DNA from: a virus
Reading direction: 5' to 3' (one strand)
Length of the DNA stretch: 29,303 nt
Virus record (IMG/VR): IMGVR_UViG_3300012936_000110
Location: 1-29,303 of that record
The position numbers and the translations under genes were made by a program. Below the pieces are notes generated by a model, which saw only the letters and a program-made list of their open reading frames with translations, searched no databases and had not been told where the DNA came from. This document shows positions 1-7,806 of this stretch, piece after piece; position 1 is the stretch's first letter; each line of letters begins with the position of its first letter.

Positions 1-336
1 ATCTGTTCTTAATATATCAACAATCTTATTTGCTAATACAGTAGGAGTTTCTTGCCCCATTAAGTGTTTGTACTTCTTTGCCCAAGTATAAGAAGAGTCA
101 CAACCTTTTTCCCAAACAGGAAGATCTTCAACTCTCTTTACCTGACTTACATCATAATCTAAAAATGGCAAATCATATGTTTCTGGATTAGTTGGATCTA
201 TTTGCCCAAACCCACTACATTGTAAGTTACAAAGAAAAAATCTTATCCAAGCAGTCGGAACACCTGTATAGTGTCCTTCTCCTTGAATACTGTGAAAGAT
301 TTCACTGTAATAATATTTCTTCTCTGCTTTGTCCAT
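1..336 (-). CDS. queE: 7-carboxy-7-deazaguanine synthase QueE (3' end beyond window)
   Basis: Radical SAM enzyme that converts 6-carboxy-tetrahydropterin to 7-carboxy-7-deazaguanine, the committed step towards preQ0. I read 112 residues from ATG 336. The N-terminus has the QueE signature SIQGEGHYTGVP (16-27) followed by RFFLCNLQC, with cluster cysteines C36 and C40; a third lies in KGCDSSYTW (C79), matching the CDTKHTW element of bacterial QueE. The spacing is CX3C-X38-C, so about 36 extra residues sit between the second and third cysteines compared with the usual CX3CX2C. The start is supported by AGGA eight bases upstream and a one-base gap after the preceding stop. The C-terminal part lies past base 1. 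FolE is four genes upstream in the same direction, consistent with one pathway. Confidence 0.88.
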   Translation of the reverse strand, partial: MDKAEKKYYYSEIFHSIQGEGHYTGVPTAWIRFFLCNLQCSGFGQIDPTNPETYDLPFLDYDVSQVKRVEDLPVWEKGCDSSYTWAKKYKHLMGQETPTVLANKIVDILRTD

Positions 337-337
337 T

Positions 338-526
338 TTAGTCCTGCAAACTTGCAAGAGGTTCATTTACATAACTATCGTTGTAATCACCATTACTATG
401 AAAGTTACGAGTGCTAGTATCCTTAACAAGTACACCGTCTTTGATTCTATATGTAGTGTATTCTGCTTTGATTACACCTTCAGTACTTCTTTCAATATGT
501 TCTTTCATAGGTCCTTCCCCAATCAT
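338..526 (-). CDS. Conserved-looking small phage protein, 62 aa
   Basis: I do not recognise a domain. The protein is short and hydrophilic, with a middle of alternating polar and hydrophobic residues (VIKAEYTTYRIKDGVLVKDT) that suggests a small beta-rich fold. A longer reading frame extends to 586, but ATG 526 is preferred: it has GAGGAG nine bases upstream and overlaps the previous stop as TAATG. It lies between a small membrane protein and queE in the run beginning at folE, so it is probably co-transcribed with the deazaguanine genes. No role can be inferred beyond that. Confidence 0.7.
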   Translation of the reverse strand: MIGEGPMKEHIERSTEGVIKAEYTTYRIKDGVLVKDTSTRNFHSNGDYNDSYVNEPLASLQD

Positions 527-759
527 TATACAATCTCCTCTACAATGCCTAATACTTCTGCTAGGAAAAATACTGCACCTGAACACATCATTAAAAATCC
601 AACTTCAGTAATAAAGAAGTCAGTGTACATTATTTCTCCAGTCCATAAATTAAATCCTGCCCAAGCAAGTAAGCCTGATGCTACAAATCTAAAAATGCTC
701 TTAACCAGACTCACGGCAAAATGCCCTGCACCTGGATCTTTTGTTGCTACTTTTTTCAT
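526..759 (-). CDS. Small membrane protein, 77 aa
   Basis: Two hydrophobic stretches, roughly residues 15-35 (SLVKSIFRFVASGLLAWAGF) and 45-70 (a Phe/Met/Ala-rich run ending FFLAEVLGI), fit two membrane-spanning helices separated by a short loop (NLWTGEIMYTD). The start ATG 759 is chosen over a longer frame to 843 because AAGGAT sits just upstream and the folE stop is one base away; the longer frame would run deep into folE. No family is recognised. It is embedded between folE and queE and may be carried along with them. Confidence 0.7.
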   Translation of the reverse strand: MKKVATKDPGAGHFAVSLVKSIFRFVASGLLAWAGFNLWTGEIMYTDFFITEVGFLMMCSGAVFFLAEVLGIVEEIV

Positions 760-760
760 A

Positions 761-1447
761 TTAATCCTTTGAGAACTCTTGTTGTAATTTAACATTATCA
801 ATAAACTCTTTTTTAGTTGCTGGATCATTTTTAAATGCTCCACGTAAAACAGTAGTCTGTGTTAAAGAACTATGTGCTTTAATACCTCTGTTTTCACAAC
901 AACCATGAGTTGCCTGTACATAAACACCTACGTGTTCACTACCTGTCTCTCTTTGTATTGCATCTGCAATCATAACATTAAGTTCTTCTTGTAGTGTTCC
1001 TCGCATAGCACACCATTGTGCAATACGAGTATATTTGCTAAGACCTAATAATTTAGGACCAGCAATAATACCAATATATGCCACACCTTTTACAGTCTGG
1101 TGATGATGTGAACACAAACTTGTAAGTTCGCTTCTCACAACAAGCATACCTTCATAACCACCTTCTATGTAGTTAGGAAAGGCACTAGGGTTAGGCATCT
1201 TGTCATATCTACCAGACATAATCTCGTTGATATACATCTTTGCCATACGCCTAGCAGTATCCATACTGTTAGGATCTGTTTCTGTGTCGATTAATAATTT
1301 TTGTAAGACATTTTCAAATGCAGGAATGGCTTCTTCAATGATTGCTTGTTTGTCGCCTTCTTCAAGCACTTCACTGATATTGTCATTTGCCCAATACCTT
1401 ATGTTTTTGTCTTTAAGCCTTTGTATAATTTCTTTTGTTTTGCTCAA
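761..1447 (-). CDS. folE: GTP cyclohydrolase I (FolE)
   Basis: Converts GTP to 7,8-dihydroneopterin triphosphate, the entry point both for folate and for 7-deazaguanine (preQ0) synthesis. In the 228-residue form the zinc ligands are visible as LCSHHHQTVKG (C112 and H115) and THGCCENRG (C183 or C184), matching bacterial C110/H113/C181. The substrate-binding region around GLSKYTRIAQW is intact and length is normal. The frame is open to a TTG at 1489, but that lies about four bases past the expected transcription start; TTG 1447 has GGAGAA six bases upstream and is preferred. A consensus sigma70 promoter (1501-1529) reads into it. With QueE downstream and the DpdA-like gene at 9573-11120, DNA modification is a likelier purpose than folate. 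Confidence 0.95.
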   Translation of the reverse strand: MSKTKEIIQRLKDKNIRYWANDNISEVLEEGDKQAIIEEAIPAFENVLQKLLIDTETDPNSMDTARRMAKMYINEIMSGRYDKMPNPSAFPNYIEGGYEGMLVVRSELTSLCSHHHQTVKGVAYIGIIAGPKLLGLSKYTRIAQWCAMRGTLQEELNVMIADAIQRETGSEHVGVYVQATHGCCENRGIKAHSSLTQTTVLRGAFKNDPATKKEFIDNVKLQQEFSKD

Positions 1448-1500
1448 TTTACTTCTCCGAGTTATAGACGTGGATGTCTCCGCGTTCAAATATACTTTAC

Positions 1501-1529
1501 AGTATATACGTTATTTAGGTTTTTGTCAA
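1501..1529 (-). promoter_or_regulatory. Sigma70-type promoter for folE
   Basis: On the minus strand TTGACA (1524-1529), a 17-base spacer and TATACT (1501-1506). It sits in the only real gap between the 72-aa gene and folE and would give a leader of about 45 bases to TTG 1447. Confidence 0.85.
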
Positions 1530-1542
1530 GTTTTTTATGCAC

Positions 1543-1761
1543 TTAGAAATACTTTTTGAGCATTTCAATTTGATCATCATACTCGGCAATAACCTTAAGT
1601 TCTTTTTCAATCGAATCCAATACATCAGGATGTTCACCAACACCTGCGGCATTCTTCAAAAAGATTTCAACATTCATTGCGTGTTTATGAATGTGTCCTT
1701 CTGCGTGTTTGATTAAAGCCTCTATTGTATTGTCTCTGCTATATTCGCCAACTTTACTCAT
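1543..1761 (-). CDS. Small alpha-helical phage protein, 72 aa
   Basis: The protein is predicted mostly helical, with a His-rich stretch (HAEGHIHKHAMNVEIF, about residues 19-34) and a charged C-terminal helix ending EMLKKYF. Similar small His-containing helical proteins are, as I recall, common in marine T4-like phages, but I know no function. Start ATG 1761 has AAAGGA upstream and overlaps the stop of the SGNH-like gene. It is the last gene before the folE promoter. Confidence 0.75.
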   Translation of the reverse strand: MSKVGEYSRDNTIEALIKHAEGHIHKHAMNVEIFLKNAAGVGEHPDVLDSIEKELKVIAEYDDQIEMLKKYF

Positions 1762-2618
1762 TACTGTTCCTTTCCAAACTGTGATGGTAGATATTTACTT
1801 GCTATAATCTCATGAACTTCTTTATTATAGTGTTCGTCATCTATCGTTTTTGTACCAATATTAGTATCCAAGTTTTGTAGAAACCAACTTTCTACATCTT
1901 GTTTTGCAACTTCCATTAAGTCGAATTTAAAGAAGTCATTTAAATTCTCAGGAATGAAAGTCCATTTATTCAAAGCAAACACTTTGAAACTTGCTCCATT
2001 GTTACGACACAACTCTTGCATAATATATAACTCTTTAGCAAACTCACGTTGTGCTTTTAGGCTCATAAGTTCCATCCAAGTTTTTACAGTCATATACGGA
2101 ACTGATCTTAAATCAGGATCGCCCATCATAAACCTTGGATCAAATTTTACAGTAAACTTACAATTATTTTGAAAGTCTACTGGATAAGCCTGCATCGGAA
2201 TATCAAATACATCTTGTTCTTTATTATGAATTCTTTTAATCCATAAATCAATATTACCTTTTTTATGTTCTAGTGCATATAATTCATCTAATGGAATCAT
2301 TTTTTCATAGTGTTGAGGATAGTGCATACTCAATCTAAATCTATTCCAATATGTATTCTGTACAACAACTTCTTTTATATCATCATATTTTTTAAATAGA
2401 AAACTTAACCATTCGCTATATTCCCACCAACCGTTACTAGGATTAGCAAATATAACTCCGTCAGCACCTTTATTGTTTATATAGTATTCTGCCCAGTTGT
2501 TATCATTCCATTTACCACTAAAAGGCCAAGTTTCTAAATTCCAATCTTGTTCATTATCTGGTAAGTCACCAACATGATATCCGCAGGTATGACTGCAACC
2601 TAACGCCGCGATTCTCAT
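1761..2618 (-). CDS. SGNH/GDSL-hydrolase-like phage protein
   Basis: Of 285 residues, the N-terminus MRIAALGCSHTCG resembles SGNH block I, with Ser9 as possible nucleophile (GCS in place of GDS). Near the C-terminus TIDDEHYNKEVHEII provides the D-x-x-H pair (D260 and H263) expected of block V. The order and spacing fit an esterase/acylhydrolase fold. Between them lies a Trp/Tyr-rich segment (SNGWWEYSEWLSFLFKKY, about 61-78) containing a candidate oxyanion Asn. The substrate is unknown; capsular or lipid acyl groups are possible. The start overlaps the HIT gene stop as ATGA. The fold is an inference from motifs only. Confidence 0.6.
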   Translation of the reverse strand: MRIAALGCSHTCGYHVGDLPDNEQDWNLETWPFSGKWNDNNWAEYYINNKGADGVIFANPSNGWWEYSEWLSFLFKKYDDIKEVVVQNTYWNRFRLSMHYPQHYEKMIPLDELYALEHKKGNIDLWIKRIHNKEQDVFDIPMQAYPVDFQNNCKFTVKFDPRFMMGDPDLRSVPYMTVKTWMELMSLKAQREFAKELYIMQELCRNNGASFKVFALNKWTFIPENLNDFFKFDLMEVAKQDVESWFLQNLDTNIGTKTIDDEHYNKEVHEIIASKYLPSQFGKEQ

Positions 2619-3037
2619 TCTGCAAGTATCCTTTCTTGTGCTTCTAGTATTTCTTCTGTTGTAAAAATACCATTACGTCTATTTGCTTCTTTATCAACAT
2701 ATTTTTGTTTTTCTGGAATGACGCCTCGAACACCACCTTTAGGATCTTTCATGTCGCCTTCACGTCTTGGTATCAAGTGTACGTGTGGATACATTACAGT
2801 TTGTCCTGCTTGTTTACCAACGTTTTGTCCTATGTTAAATGCATCACAATATCCACGTTCAACCCAATCATATCCCCATTTATAAGCGGCAGTGAAACAA
2901 GCGGTTAAGTGTTCCCAGTCTTCTACCTTAGGAACAAATAGAACGTGTCCTTCTGTAACAGGAAACTTGTCCTTAAAAACAGTAAATTGTTTTGTATCTA
3001 CTAATACATCTTTCCAAGGTGTTTCTTCAAATTTCAT
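2615..3037 (-). CDS. HIT-family nucleotide hydrolase/transferase
   Basis: The protein has 140 residues. The HIT motif is YPHVHLIPRREGD (H-phi-H-phi-phi), preceded by the family element FPVTEGHVLFVPK and by GQNVGKQAGQTV. The first His of the canonical HxHxH is replaced by Tyr; the two remaining include the catalytic His. HIT proteins hydrolyse or transfer nucleoside monophosphates from phosphoramidates or dinucleotides. Three in-frame starts exist (TTG 3046, ATG 3043, ATG 3037); ATG 3037 is best placed behind GGA. It overlaps the 75-aa gene upstream and the SGNH-like gene downstream. The actual substrate cannot be told. Confidence 0.85.
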   Translation of the reverse strand: MKFEETPWKDVLVDTKQFTVFKDKFPVTEGHVLFVPKVEDWEHLTACFTAAYKWGYDWVERGYCDAFNIGQNVGKQAGQTVMYPHVHLIPRREGDMKDPKGGVRGVIPEKQKYVDKEANRRNGIFTTEEILEAQERILAE

Positions 3038-3254
3038 TATCATCAATCCATTCTATTACAGGTAACAAAGTGTGCAATCTTCTTCTAGCCTCGTCTTTTG
3101 TAGTTGCAGGAACATAAGCAGTTCCTAAACCATTTTGAATTTCTAATCCTATATCACTATTAGTATCATTCTTTGTCATATGAAATACTTCTGTAATCTT
3201 AAAAGACAAAGAATATACTTTTGTTCTTGCCGGAAATTTAATCACGTTTGACAT
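3027..3254 (-). CDS. Small protein of unknown function, 75 aa
   Basis: Begins MSNVIKFPARTKVYSL, a basic N-terminus, and ends in an acidic WIDDNEI. No domain is recognised. The central GLGTAYVPATTKDEARRRLH suggests a strand-helix arrangement. It overlaps the preceding 236-aa gene by 17 bases and the HIT gene by 11. A consensus promoter (3314-3342) lies just upstream, inside the preceding gene, and could drive it separately. Confidence 0.65.
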   Translation of the reverse strand: MSNVIKFPARTKVYSLSFKITEVFHMTKNDTNSDIGLEIQNGLGTAYVPATTKDEARRRLHTLLPVIEWIDDNEI

Positions 3255-3948
3255 CAGGTATCTCCTTAATCAAACGTTTGGGTCGTAATTTTAATGCTCT
3301 GTTCATTAAATTAATTATACCACCTTTTTTGAATTGTGTCAAGTGATCTTTTCTTTCCAATTCGCGTATGATTTCTGGAGTAAACTCTGTTTCAACAAGT
3401 TTGATGGGTTCTGTCAATTTTGGTGTTGTAAACTTAACATAACACAAAGGATCGCCTCTTTTGATGTTTATGCTATCACCAATTTTATCAAACACAAATC
3501 CCCAACTTATACTTCTTATCCATTTCTGTATATCGAAACTTCCTCCTATAACATTGTTCTTCCATTTTGCATTGTGCATAAAGGGTGGTGTAATTTCCAT
3601 TAAACATGGAGAGTCTGCAACAAACAAATATTTTAAACTAAATTGAAACATTTGTTTATTAGTATCATAACAGTCTTCTTCTGGGTGTACTGTTATTAAA
3701 TTTTGTAATTGATGTGTATCTACTTCATCACTTGTTATTTCTATGCCTTTGTCTGTGCTAGATGCTTTAAAGTTAATTGGACTTTTAAGTACATAATAAG
3801 AATTAAACCAAGATGTAAAAGACGGACAATCTATTACACCTCTGTTACTATAATTCTTATTTGTAACTTTTATTTTGTTTAGTTTTTCAGGCTCCATTAC
3901 AAGTAATTCTGGAATAGCACCTGTCCAACACCAACCAACTTTAATCAT
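3238..3948 (-). CDS. Uncharacterised phage protein, 236 aa
   Basis: I do not recognise a named family. The sequence looks beta-rich with many aromatics; notable elements are DCPSFTSWFNSYYVLKSP (about 40-57) and an RGDPLCYVKF segment near residue 164. The C-terminal tail is strongly basic (LMNRALKLRPKRLIKEI), a possible nucleic-acid or membrane contact. The start ATG 3948 has AGGA upstream and lies inside the end of the phosphoribosyltransferase gene. Codons of its tail contain a perfect sigma70 promoter. Confidence 0.65.
   Translation of the reverse strand: MIKVGWCWTGAIPELLVMEPEKLNKIKVTNKNYSNRGVIDCPSFTSWFNSYYVLKSPINFKASSTDKGIEITSDEVDTHQLQNLITVHPEEDCYDTNKQMFQFSLKYLFVADSPCLMEITPPFMHNAKWKNNVIGGSFDIQKWIRSISWGFVFDKIGDSINIKRGDPLCYVKFTTPKLTEPIKLVETEFTPEIIRELERKDHLTQFKKGGIINLMNRALKLRPKRLIKEIPDVKRD
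3314..3342 (-). promoter_or_regulatory. Consensus sigma70 promoter inside a coding region
   Basis: TTGACA (3337-3342), 17 bases, TATAAT (3314-3319), a complete consensus on the minus strand. It lies in the last 100 bases of the 236-aa gene and would transcribe the 75-aa gene, HIT and SGNH-like genes. Confidence 0.7.
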
Positions 3949-4501
3949 AACTTCCTACGTTTTCCCAAGGATAAACTAACCATACATCTTCTTCTGCTTT
4001 ATTTACTTCATGACAATGATAGTTAGTGTCAGCAAAATTGCTTGATAAATTTTCTGTTAATACTGCAAATCTAACATTTTTACCCCAAACAGTTTCCCAT
4101 GACGGCTCATCAGGTAAACAAGTAGATTGCCAATCTTTTTTAATCCAATTAAATGTTGCTCCTGTATCATTGATGTCATCTACAATTAATATATTTTTAC
4201 GTAGACTAGGATCCCATCTTGAACCTTGTATTTTTGTTACTTCTGGATTACCATTGTAACCAAATGCATCTTCGCTCATCCAGGCATTAGATTCGCTATC
4301 TCTATTATCGTCACGTAAACTTACTTTCAATGCTTCACAACGTATGCCAGTCATGTTACTAATAATAGTTGCTGGCACATTACCACCACGTGTAATACCT
4401 ACTATGTAGTCAGGTGTCCAGTTGTCTGCATACATATTTTTTACAATCTGTACACACATATTTTCTACATCATTCCAAGTGTAGTAGTGTTTTTTAATCA
4501 T
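3941..4501 (-). CDS. Phosphoribosyltransferase
   Basis: The protein has 186 residues. The PRPP-binding loop is plain: NILIVDDINDTGATF, the 13-residue PRTase motif with DD in place of ED. An upstream DYIVGITRGGNVPA provides the PPi loop and second strand, and EALKVSLRDDNR the flexible-loop region. These features put it with xanthine/hypoxanthine-type purine salvage enzymes or with PRTase domains of nucleotide recycling. A reading frame extends to 4537, but ATG 4501 has a strong AAGGAG upstream and avoids running into the oxygenase gene. It could recycle purines from degraded host DNA; the exact base is not determinable. Confidence 0.85.
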   Translation of the reverse strand: MIKKHYYTWNDVENMCVQIVKNMYADNWTPDYIVGITRGGNVPATIISNMTGIRCEALKVSLRDDNRDSESNAWMSEDAFGYNGNPEVTKIQGSRWDPSLRKNILIVDDINDTGATFNWIKKDWQSTCLPDEPSWETVWGKNVRFAVLTENLSSNFADTNYHCHEVNKAEEDVWLVYPWENVGSYD

Positions 4502-4529
4502 ATTTGCTCCTTGTGGAAATTGCCAAGCA

Positions 4530-5705
4530 TTAAACACTTTCCTTCCTTTTGAAGTTTCCGCTTATGCAATATCTATTTTTTCCGCTTACGTTTTTACCTG
4601 TGTAATGTGGAATACTGCTTTTAAAAATTAGTAACATACCTGTTGTAGGTACAATTTGCTTTTCGTATGTGTCTGTGTTTGCAAATACTTTAAAATGTAA
4701 ATTACCTTGTTTAGGCTCAATATTAGGATAGTACACAAAAGATAAATCACTGCCATGATGATTATGAAATGTTGTACTACCATTAGTTTCAGTAAGATGA
4801 GTCCATACCCCTGTTAGTTCGTGTTCGCCATACTTGTCTGTAACTATTCTTTCTATTTCATCAGTAAGTAATTTACAAGCAGGACCGTCTGGGTATATTA
4901 AATCTTCATAGTGTGTATCTTCTGGATTGTTGTCTATTCTATTATCTAATGTATTGTTTATTTCTTCTAATACTTTTGTATTATCTACATTAGTAATATT
5001 AGTTTCAAATACACTTATATTAGCAACACTATGATCTATTTCCTTAATAGGCAAAGGCGGAATATATGCATCTTCATTCCAAGGATATGTTTCTGGATAT
5101 CCCATTCTAATTGCACCTTGTAGTTTACCATGCACATCTTCGTCATATGCAACAAACTTAAACGTAGGAGTAAACCTATGTGCATCTCTTAAAGGTGTAG
5201 CAGTATGTAAGATATTGCTTTTCCACATAAGCATTCTACCTGGAATAGGTGGTATAGCATAAATTAATGGATAATCTTTATCGCCTTCTAACTTACCTTC
5301 TTCTTTTAAATTTGTAATAAACTTTGTTTCGCCGCCATCATTTATGTCCCAAGTTTCATTTGCATAAAACATAAAGGTATATGCATCTTCTCTTTCATCA
5401 TCAACGTGATAAAAAGCAGGTTCTCTTGGAGCAAAAATATTTGCGTGTGATCTCTTTAAAATATATCCATGCACTTCTGGACAATGCTTTTCTACAAATT
5501 CCCAAAGAGTATGAAATATTTTTGTACCTAAATAATCACCTGTACTCATTCCTGTTGGAGGCAAATCAACATTATCAACTTCACCAAATAAGTATGGTAA
5601 GTTTTTTACATCCATAACTAGTTCATGTAGTTCAGGCGGAATAAACACATCATCATATATGATCATTTTTCCATTAAGAAGTTTTGATATTACTGGATCA
5701 TTCAT
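4530..5705 (-). CDS. Tandem double-domain 2OG-Fe(II) oxygenase-like protein
   Basis: The protein has 391 residues with two oxygenase-like halves. Domain 1 (about 10-190) has H100-x-D102 in FYHVDDERED, the distal H167 in SNILHTATPL and R177, the full 2-His-1-carboxylate set plus 2OG-binding Arg, with GGETKF between. Domain 2 (about 225-390) has HNHHGSDLSFVYYP (H314/H316), PTTGMLLIFKSSIPH (H367) and a downstream Arg in KNRYCISGNF. Prolyl-hydroxylase-like domains of this sort hydroxylate proteins or nucleic acids. The two halves differ in type, so this looks like a fusion rather than a simple duplication. The start overlaps the cupin gene as ATGA. The substrate is unknown. Confidence 0.8.
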   Translation of the reverse strand: MNDPVISKLLNGKMIIYDDVFIPPELHELVMDVKNLPYLFGEVDNVDLPPTGMSTGDYLGTKIFHTLWEFVEKHCPEVHGYILKRSHANIFAPREPAFYHVDDEREDAYTFMFYANETWDINDGGETKFITNLKEEGKLEGDKDYPLIYAIPPIPGRMLMWKSNILHTATPLRDAHRFTPTFKFVAYDEDVHGKLQGAIRMGYPETYPWNEDAYIPPLPIKEIDHSVANISVFETNITNVDNTKVLEEINNTLDNRIDNNPEDTHYEDLIYPDGPACKLLTDEIERIVTDKYGEHELTGVWTHLTETNGSTTFHNHHGSDLSFVYYPNIEPKQGNLHFKVFANTDTYEKQIVPTTGMLLIFKSSIPHYTGKNVSGKNRYCISGNFKRKESV

Positions 5706-6151
5706 CCTTGATTATGCCTTGGGTCTGTTTGTTGTAAATAGATTTGATTTTGTACCCAAATACCATCTTTAACAAATCCCCAATCCTTTCTTTTCTTTGC
5801 CATATAGAATATGCTCCAACAAGGAATTTCATTTCCGTCTTTGTCTTTTGCAAGTTCTAGCCAATGCAGATCTTCTGCCTTTCTAAATCTTATGTGTCCA
5901 GGTCCTCTCCAAAACTTTCCTTCTGGAGTATGTTCCCAGTATCCGCCTTTTAATATCATAGCACCCCAATCCCATGGATGATCATGTAGTGTTGGTTCAT
6001 CACTTACTAAAACTTTGTGAAGTGTAACATTAAAAGGAAAGTCATTTCTATCTTTTAAGAATATATAGTAACGAATAAGATAAGGTATTGTACCTGTTCT
6101 ATCTGTAATAATACGTTTCCTATCCTTAAAAAAGTTAAAAAGGTGCTTCAT
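5702..6151 (-). CDS. Cupin-like protein, 149 aa
   Basis: The core contains the cupin metal-site element TLHDHPWDWGAMILKGGYWE (about 54-73), with two His in HDH and a following Gly-rich strand, and RGPGHIRFRKAEDLHWLEL as second motif with a further His. This arrangement fits a single small cupin barrel as used by sugar isomerases and cysteine-dioxygenase-like proteins. The enzyme activity is not predictable. It sits directly before the double oxygenase gene with a 4-base overlap, and both may act on the same target. Confidence 0.7.
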   Translation of the reverse strand: MKHLFNFFKDRKRIITDRTGTIPYLIRYYIFLKDRNDFPFNVTLHKVLVSDEPTLHDHPWDWGAMILKGGYWEHTPEGKFWRGPGHIRFRKAEDLHWLELAKDKDGNEIPCWSIFYMAKKRKDWGFVKDGIWVQNQIYLQQTDPRHNQG

Positions 6152-6530
6152 CTTTATCTTCTTTCTGCGACTTATAGTCGTCTACACATAGTCTATATAC
6201 TTCTACAAATCTATCATATTGTAGTTTCAAAGCAGGATATAAATCAATCATATCCTCAATTCTATACTTACTTGGCCAAGTATCATCACCTGTATCTAAG
6301 TTACCAAATGATGGTGCAAAGTCTGTGCTTGTATCAAATGTAAGTGTTGTTCCACTGTTAAGTGCATCTTCATCTAGAGTGTAGTCTGATGGTGCAGTAT
6401 ATGTAATGTTGTAGTCGTTATTTGTTGAAACAATACCACCGACAGTTGTACAGGCAGTTGTACAGGCACTTGTATAAGTCTCATCGCCTATACTGATAGT
6501 AAATTTTTCGTTAAGTTCTTTCTTGGTCAT
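6135..6530 (-). CDS. Uncharacterised phage protein, 131 aa
   Basis: The first two thirds are rich in Thr, Ser, Asp and Tyr (for example TYTSACTTACTTVGG, about 18-32, a short internal near-repeat ACTTACTT), as in small virion decoration or fibre-like proteins. The C-terminal third changes character to a helical KYRIEDMIDLYPALKLQYDR element and an acidic tail (SQKEDKDEAPF). No named family is recognised. It overlaps the glycosyltransferase upstream by 20 bases and the cupin gene downstream by 17. Confidence 0.6.
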   Translation of the reverse strand: MTKKELNEKFTISIGDETYTSACTTACTTVGGIVSTNNDYNITYTAPSDYTLDEDALNSGTTLTFDTSTDFAPSFGNLDTGDDTWPSKYRIEDMIDLYPALKLQYDRFVEVYRLCVDDYKSQKEDKDEAPF

Positions 6531-7593
6531 TTATTGCCCCATATAATGCTTTACCACTGAAAAACTTATCTTGTAATACTTTTGTTTGTTTAGAAAGTGC
6601 AGGCAAGTATTTTTCATAGTTTTCCATATAGTCTTTAATTTTACTTATTACTGCTTCTCTGTGTTTTTCATAAGACTGAAAACTTTCAGTCCATTCACTT
6701 GGATATTTAAATTCATCAAGTGCCATTTCACTGTAACTTAATCTATCAGGAACCATTGGAATAGTATTAACTAATGCACCTTCATACCAACTAATACCAA
6801 GTGTTTCTTGCAAATTAGCACTAAACACCAACTTTGCTTCACCTAGTAAATTATGATATTCGTTCTTTGTAAGTGTTCTTTCTTGACAAATAACTAATTC
6901 ATAATCATATAAGTGTTCTTTTAAATCTCTAAATATTTCTGGTTGTTTTTCTGGAGCAACTCTATGTGGGAATAAAATAATATCTTTTTTAGGCATACCT
7001 TTGTAACTATCTAAACTATTCTTTAGATATTCCATAGGCCAGCCAACACGTTGTATTTTGCTTTTATCTGTGCTTAATCCTACATAGTTGCCAACTTCTT
7101 TAAATGCATCTACAAAAATGTTTATGTGGAAATCACTAGCATAAAAGTTATTATCATAACATTCAAACATAGAACGTTCTGCATTTCTAACCCAAGGCTT
7201 ATCACCAATAAGTCTTCCTAAAAAGTCCGCAGGATCGTAACTGCCGGCGTGCCACAAGCCACCCACTTTAATTTTAACTCCGAGCAGTTCAGCCATATAT
7301 TTAAGTTGGATAACAGTAGGATTCCAAGCATCAGTATAAAGAAAGTAATCGCCATCTTTAATTTCGCCATTACAAAACTTCTCCCCAATGATTTCTAGTT
7401 GTTTACTTTTGTAAACATTTGTCCCACCAAAGTTAAGAAATGCCCCAGGCGTAGTAGCCTGAGGCGTCTCTCCTCCACTTATAACTTCGACATTAGAGTT
7501 AGTTGCACGTTTTAATTGCTTTGGAAGATAATCTTTCCATTGCTTTGTGTAACGTGTATCTACTGCTTCAATGTCAACGATATAAATGGTCAA
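6511..7593 (-). CDS. GT-B fold glycosyltransferase
   Basis: The protein has 360 residues. The second half shows the GT4-like layout: DIILFPHRVAPEKQPEIF (about 204-221), then YELVICQERTL, LLGEAKLVFSANLQETLGIS and the donor-site region WYEGALVNTIPMVPDRLSYSE. The N-terminal half has the acceptor domain with LYTDAWNPTVIQLKYMAELL. The start is TTG 7593: it has AAGGAG six bases upstream and overlaps the previous stop as TTGA. Such enzymes in phages glycosylate DNA bases, host surface sugars or virion proteins; nothing here decides which. Because this phage may carry a modified base, DNA cannot be excluded as acceptor. Confidence 0.8.
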   Translation of the reverse strand: MTIYIVDIEAVDTRYTKQWKDYLPKQLKRATNSNVEVISGGETPQATTPGAFLNFGGTNVYKSKQLEIIGEKFCNGEIKDGDYFLYTDAWNPTVIQLKYMAELLGVKIKVGGLWHAGSYDPADFLGRLIGDKPWVRNAERSMFECYDNNFYASDFHINIFVDAFKEVGNYVGLSTDKSKIQRVGWPMEYLKNSLDSYKGMPKKDIILFPHRVAPEKQPEIFRDLKEHLYDYELVICQERTLTKNEYHNLLGEAKLVFSANLQETLGISWYEGALVNTIPMVPDRLSYSEMALDEFKYPSEWTESFQSYEKHREAVISKIKDYMENYEKYLPALSKQTKVLQDKFFSGKALYGAINDQERT

Positions 7594-7793
7594 TGCATTC
7601 TCCTTTTGTTTCCAAACCTTCTTGGCTTACGCAGTTTGGAAGGATCTAAGTATAATTGCCAAATCTTAGATTTAGTATTATACAAATCTTTTTCATCAAA
7701 CGTAAAACCATACGTTTGACAAAAATAGCGGTAAGAATCAAGATCGTCGAAAATCTTTACGATCTCTGGATGCTCTTCCCAGTAGGTCTTCAT
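7590..7793 (-). CDS. Small basic protein, 67 aa
   Basis: Helical N-terminus (MKTYWEEHPEIVKIFDDLDS) with a Tyr/Phe-rich centre (YRYFCQTYGFTF) and a basic end (KLRKPRRFGNKRRMH) that could contact nucleic acid. ATG 7793 is chosen over the frame to 7856 because AGAAGGA precedes it and it clears the upstream gene. No family recognised. It is part of the run from the QueD-like gene to the glycosyltransferase. Confidence 0.65.
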   Translation of the reverse strand: MKTYWEEHPEIVKIFDDLDSYRYFCQTYGFTFDEKDLYNTKSKIWQLYLDPSKLRKPRRFGNKRRMH

Positions 7794-7806
7794 TTTCTGG
7801 TTCCTT

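Noticed and set aside
329-772. Plus-strand open frames such as this one and many others through the window
   Set aside because: They lie antisense to well-supported minus-strand genes, lack Shine-Dalgarno sites and show compositions of reverse-complement shadows.
526-843. Longer version of the small membrane protein starting at 843
   Set aside because: It would run 80 bases into folE; ATG 759 has its own SD and a one-base gap to folE.
1445-1489. FolE start at TTG 1489
   Set aside because: The promoter -10 ends only 11 bases before it, leaving almost no leader and no SD; TTG 1447 has GGAGAA.
7576-7597. TTGACA- and TTGACC-like hexamers at the glycosyltransferase start
   Set aside because: No -10 box at 16-18 bases; they encode the conserved N-terminal IYIVD strand.
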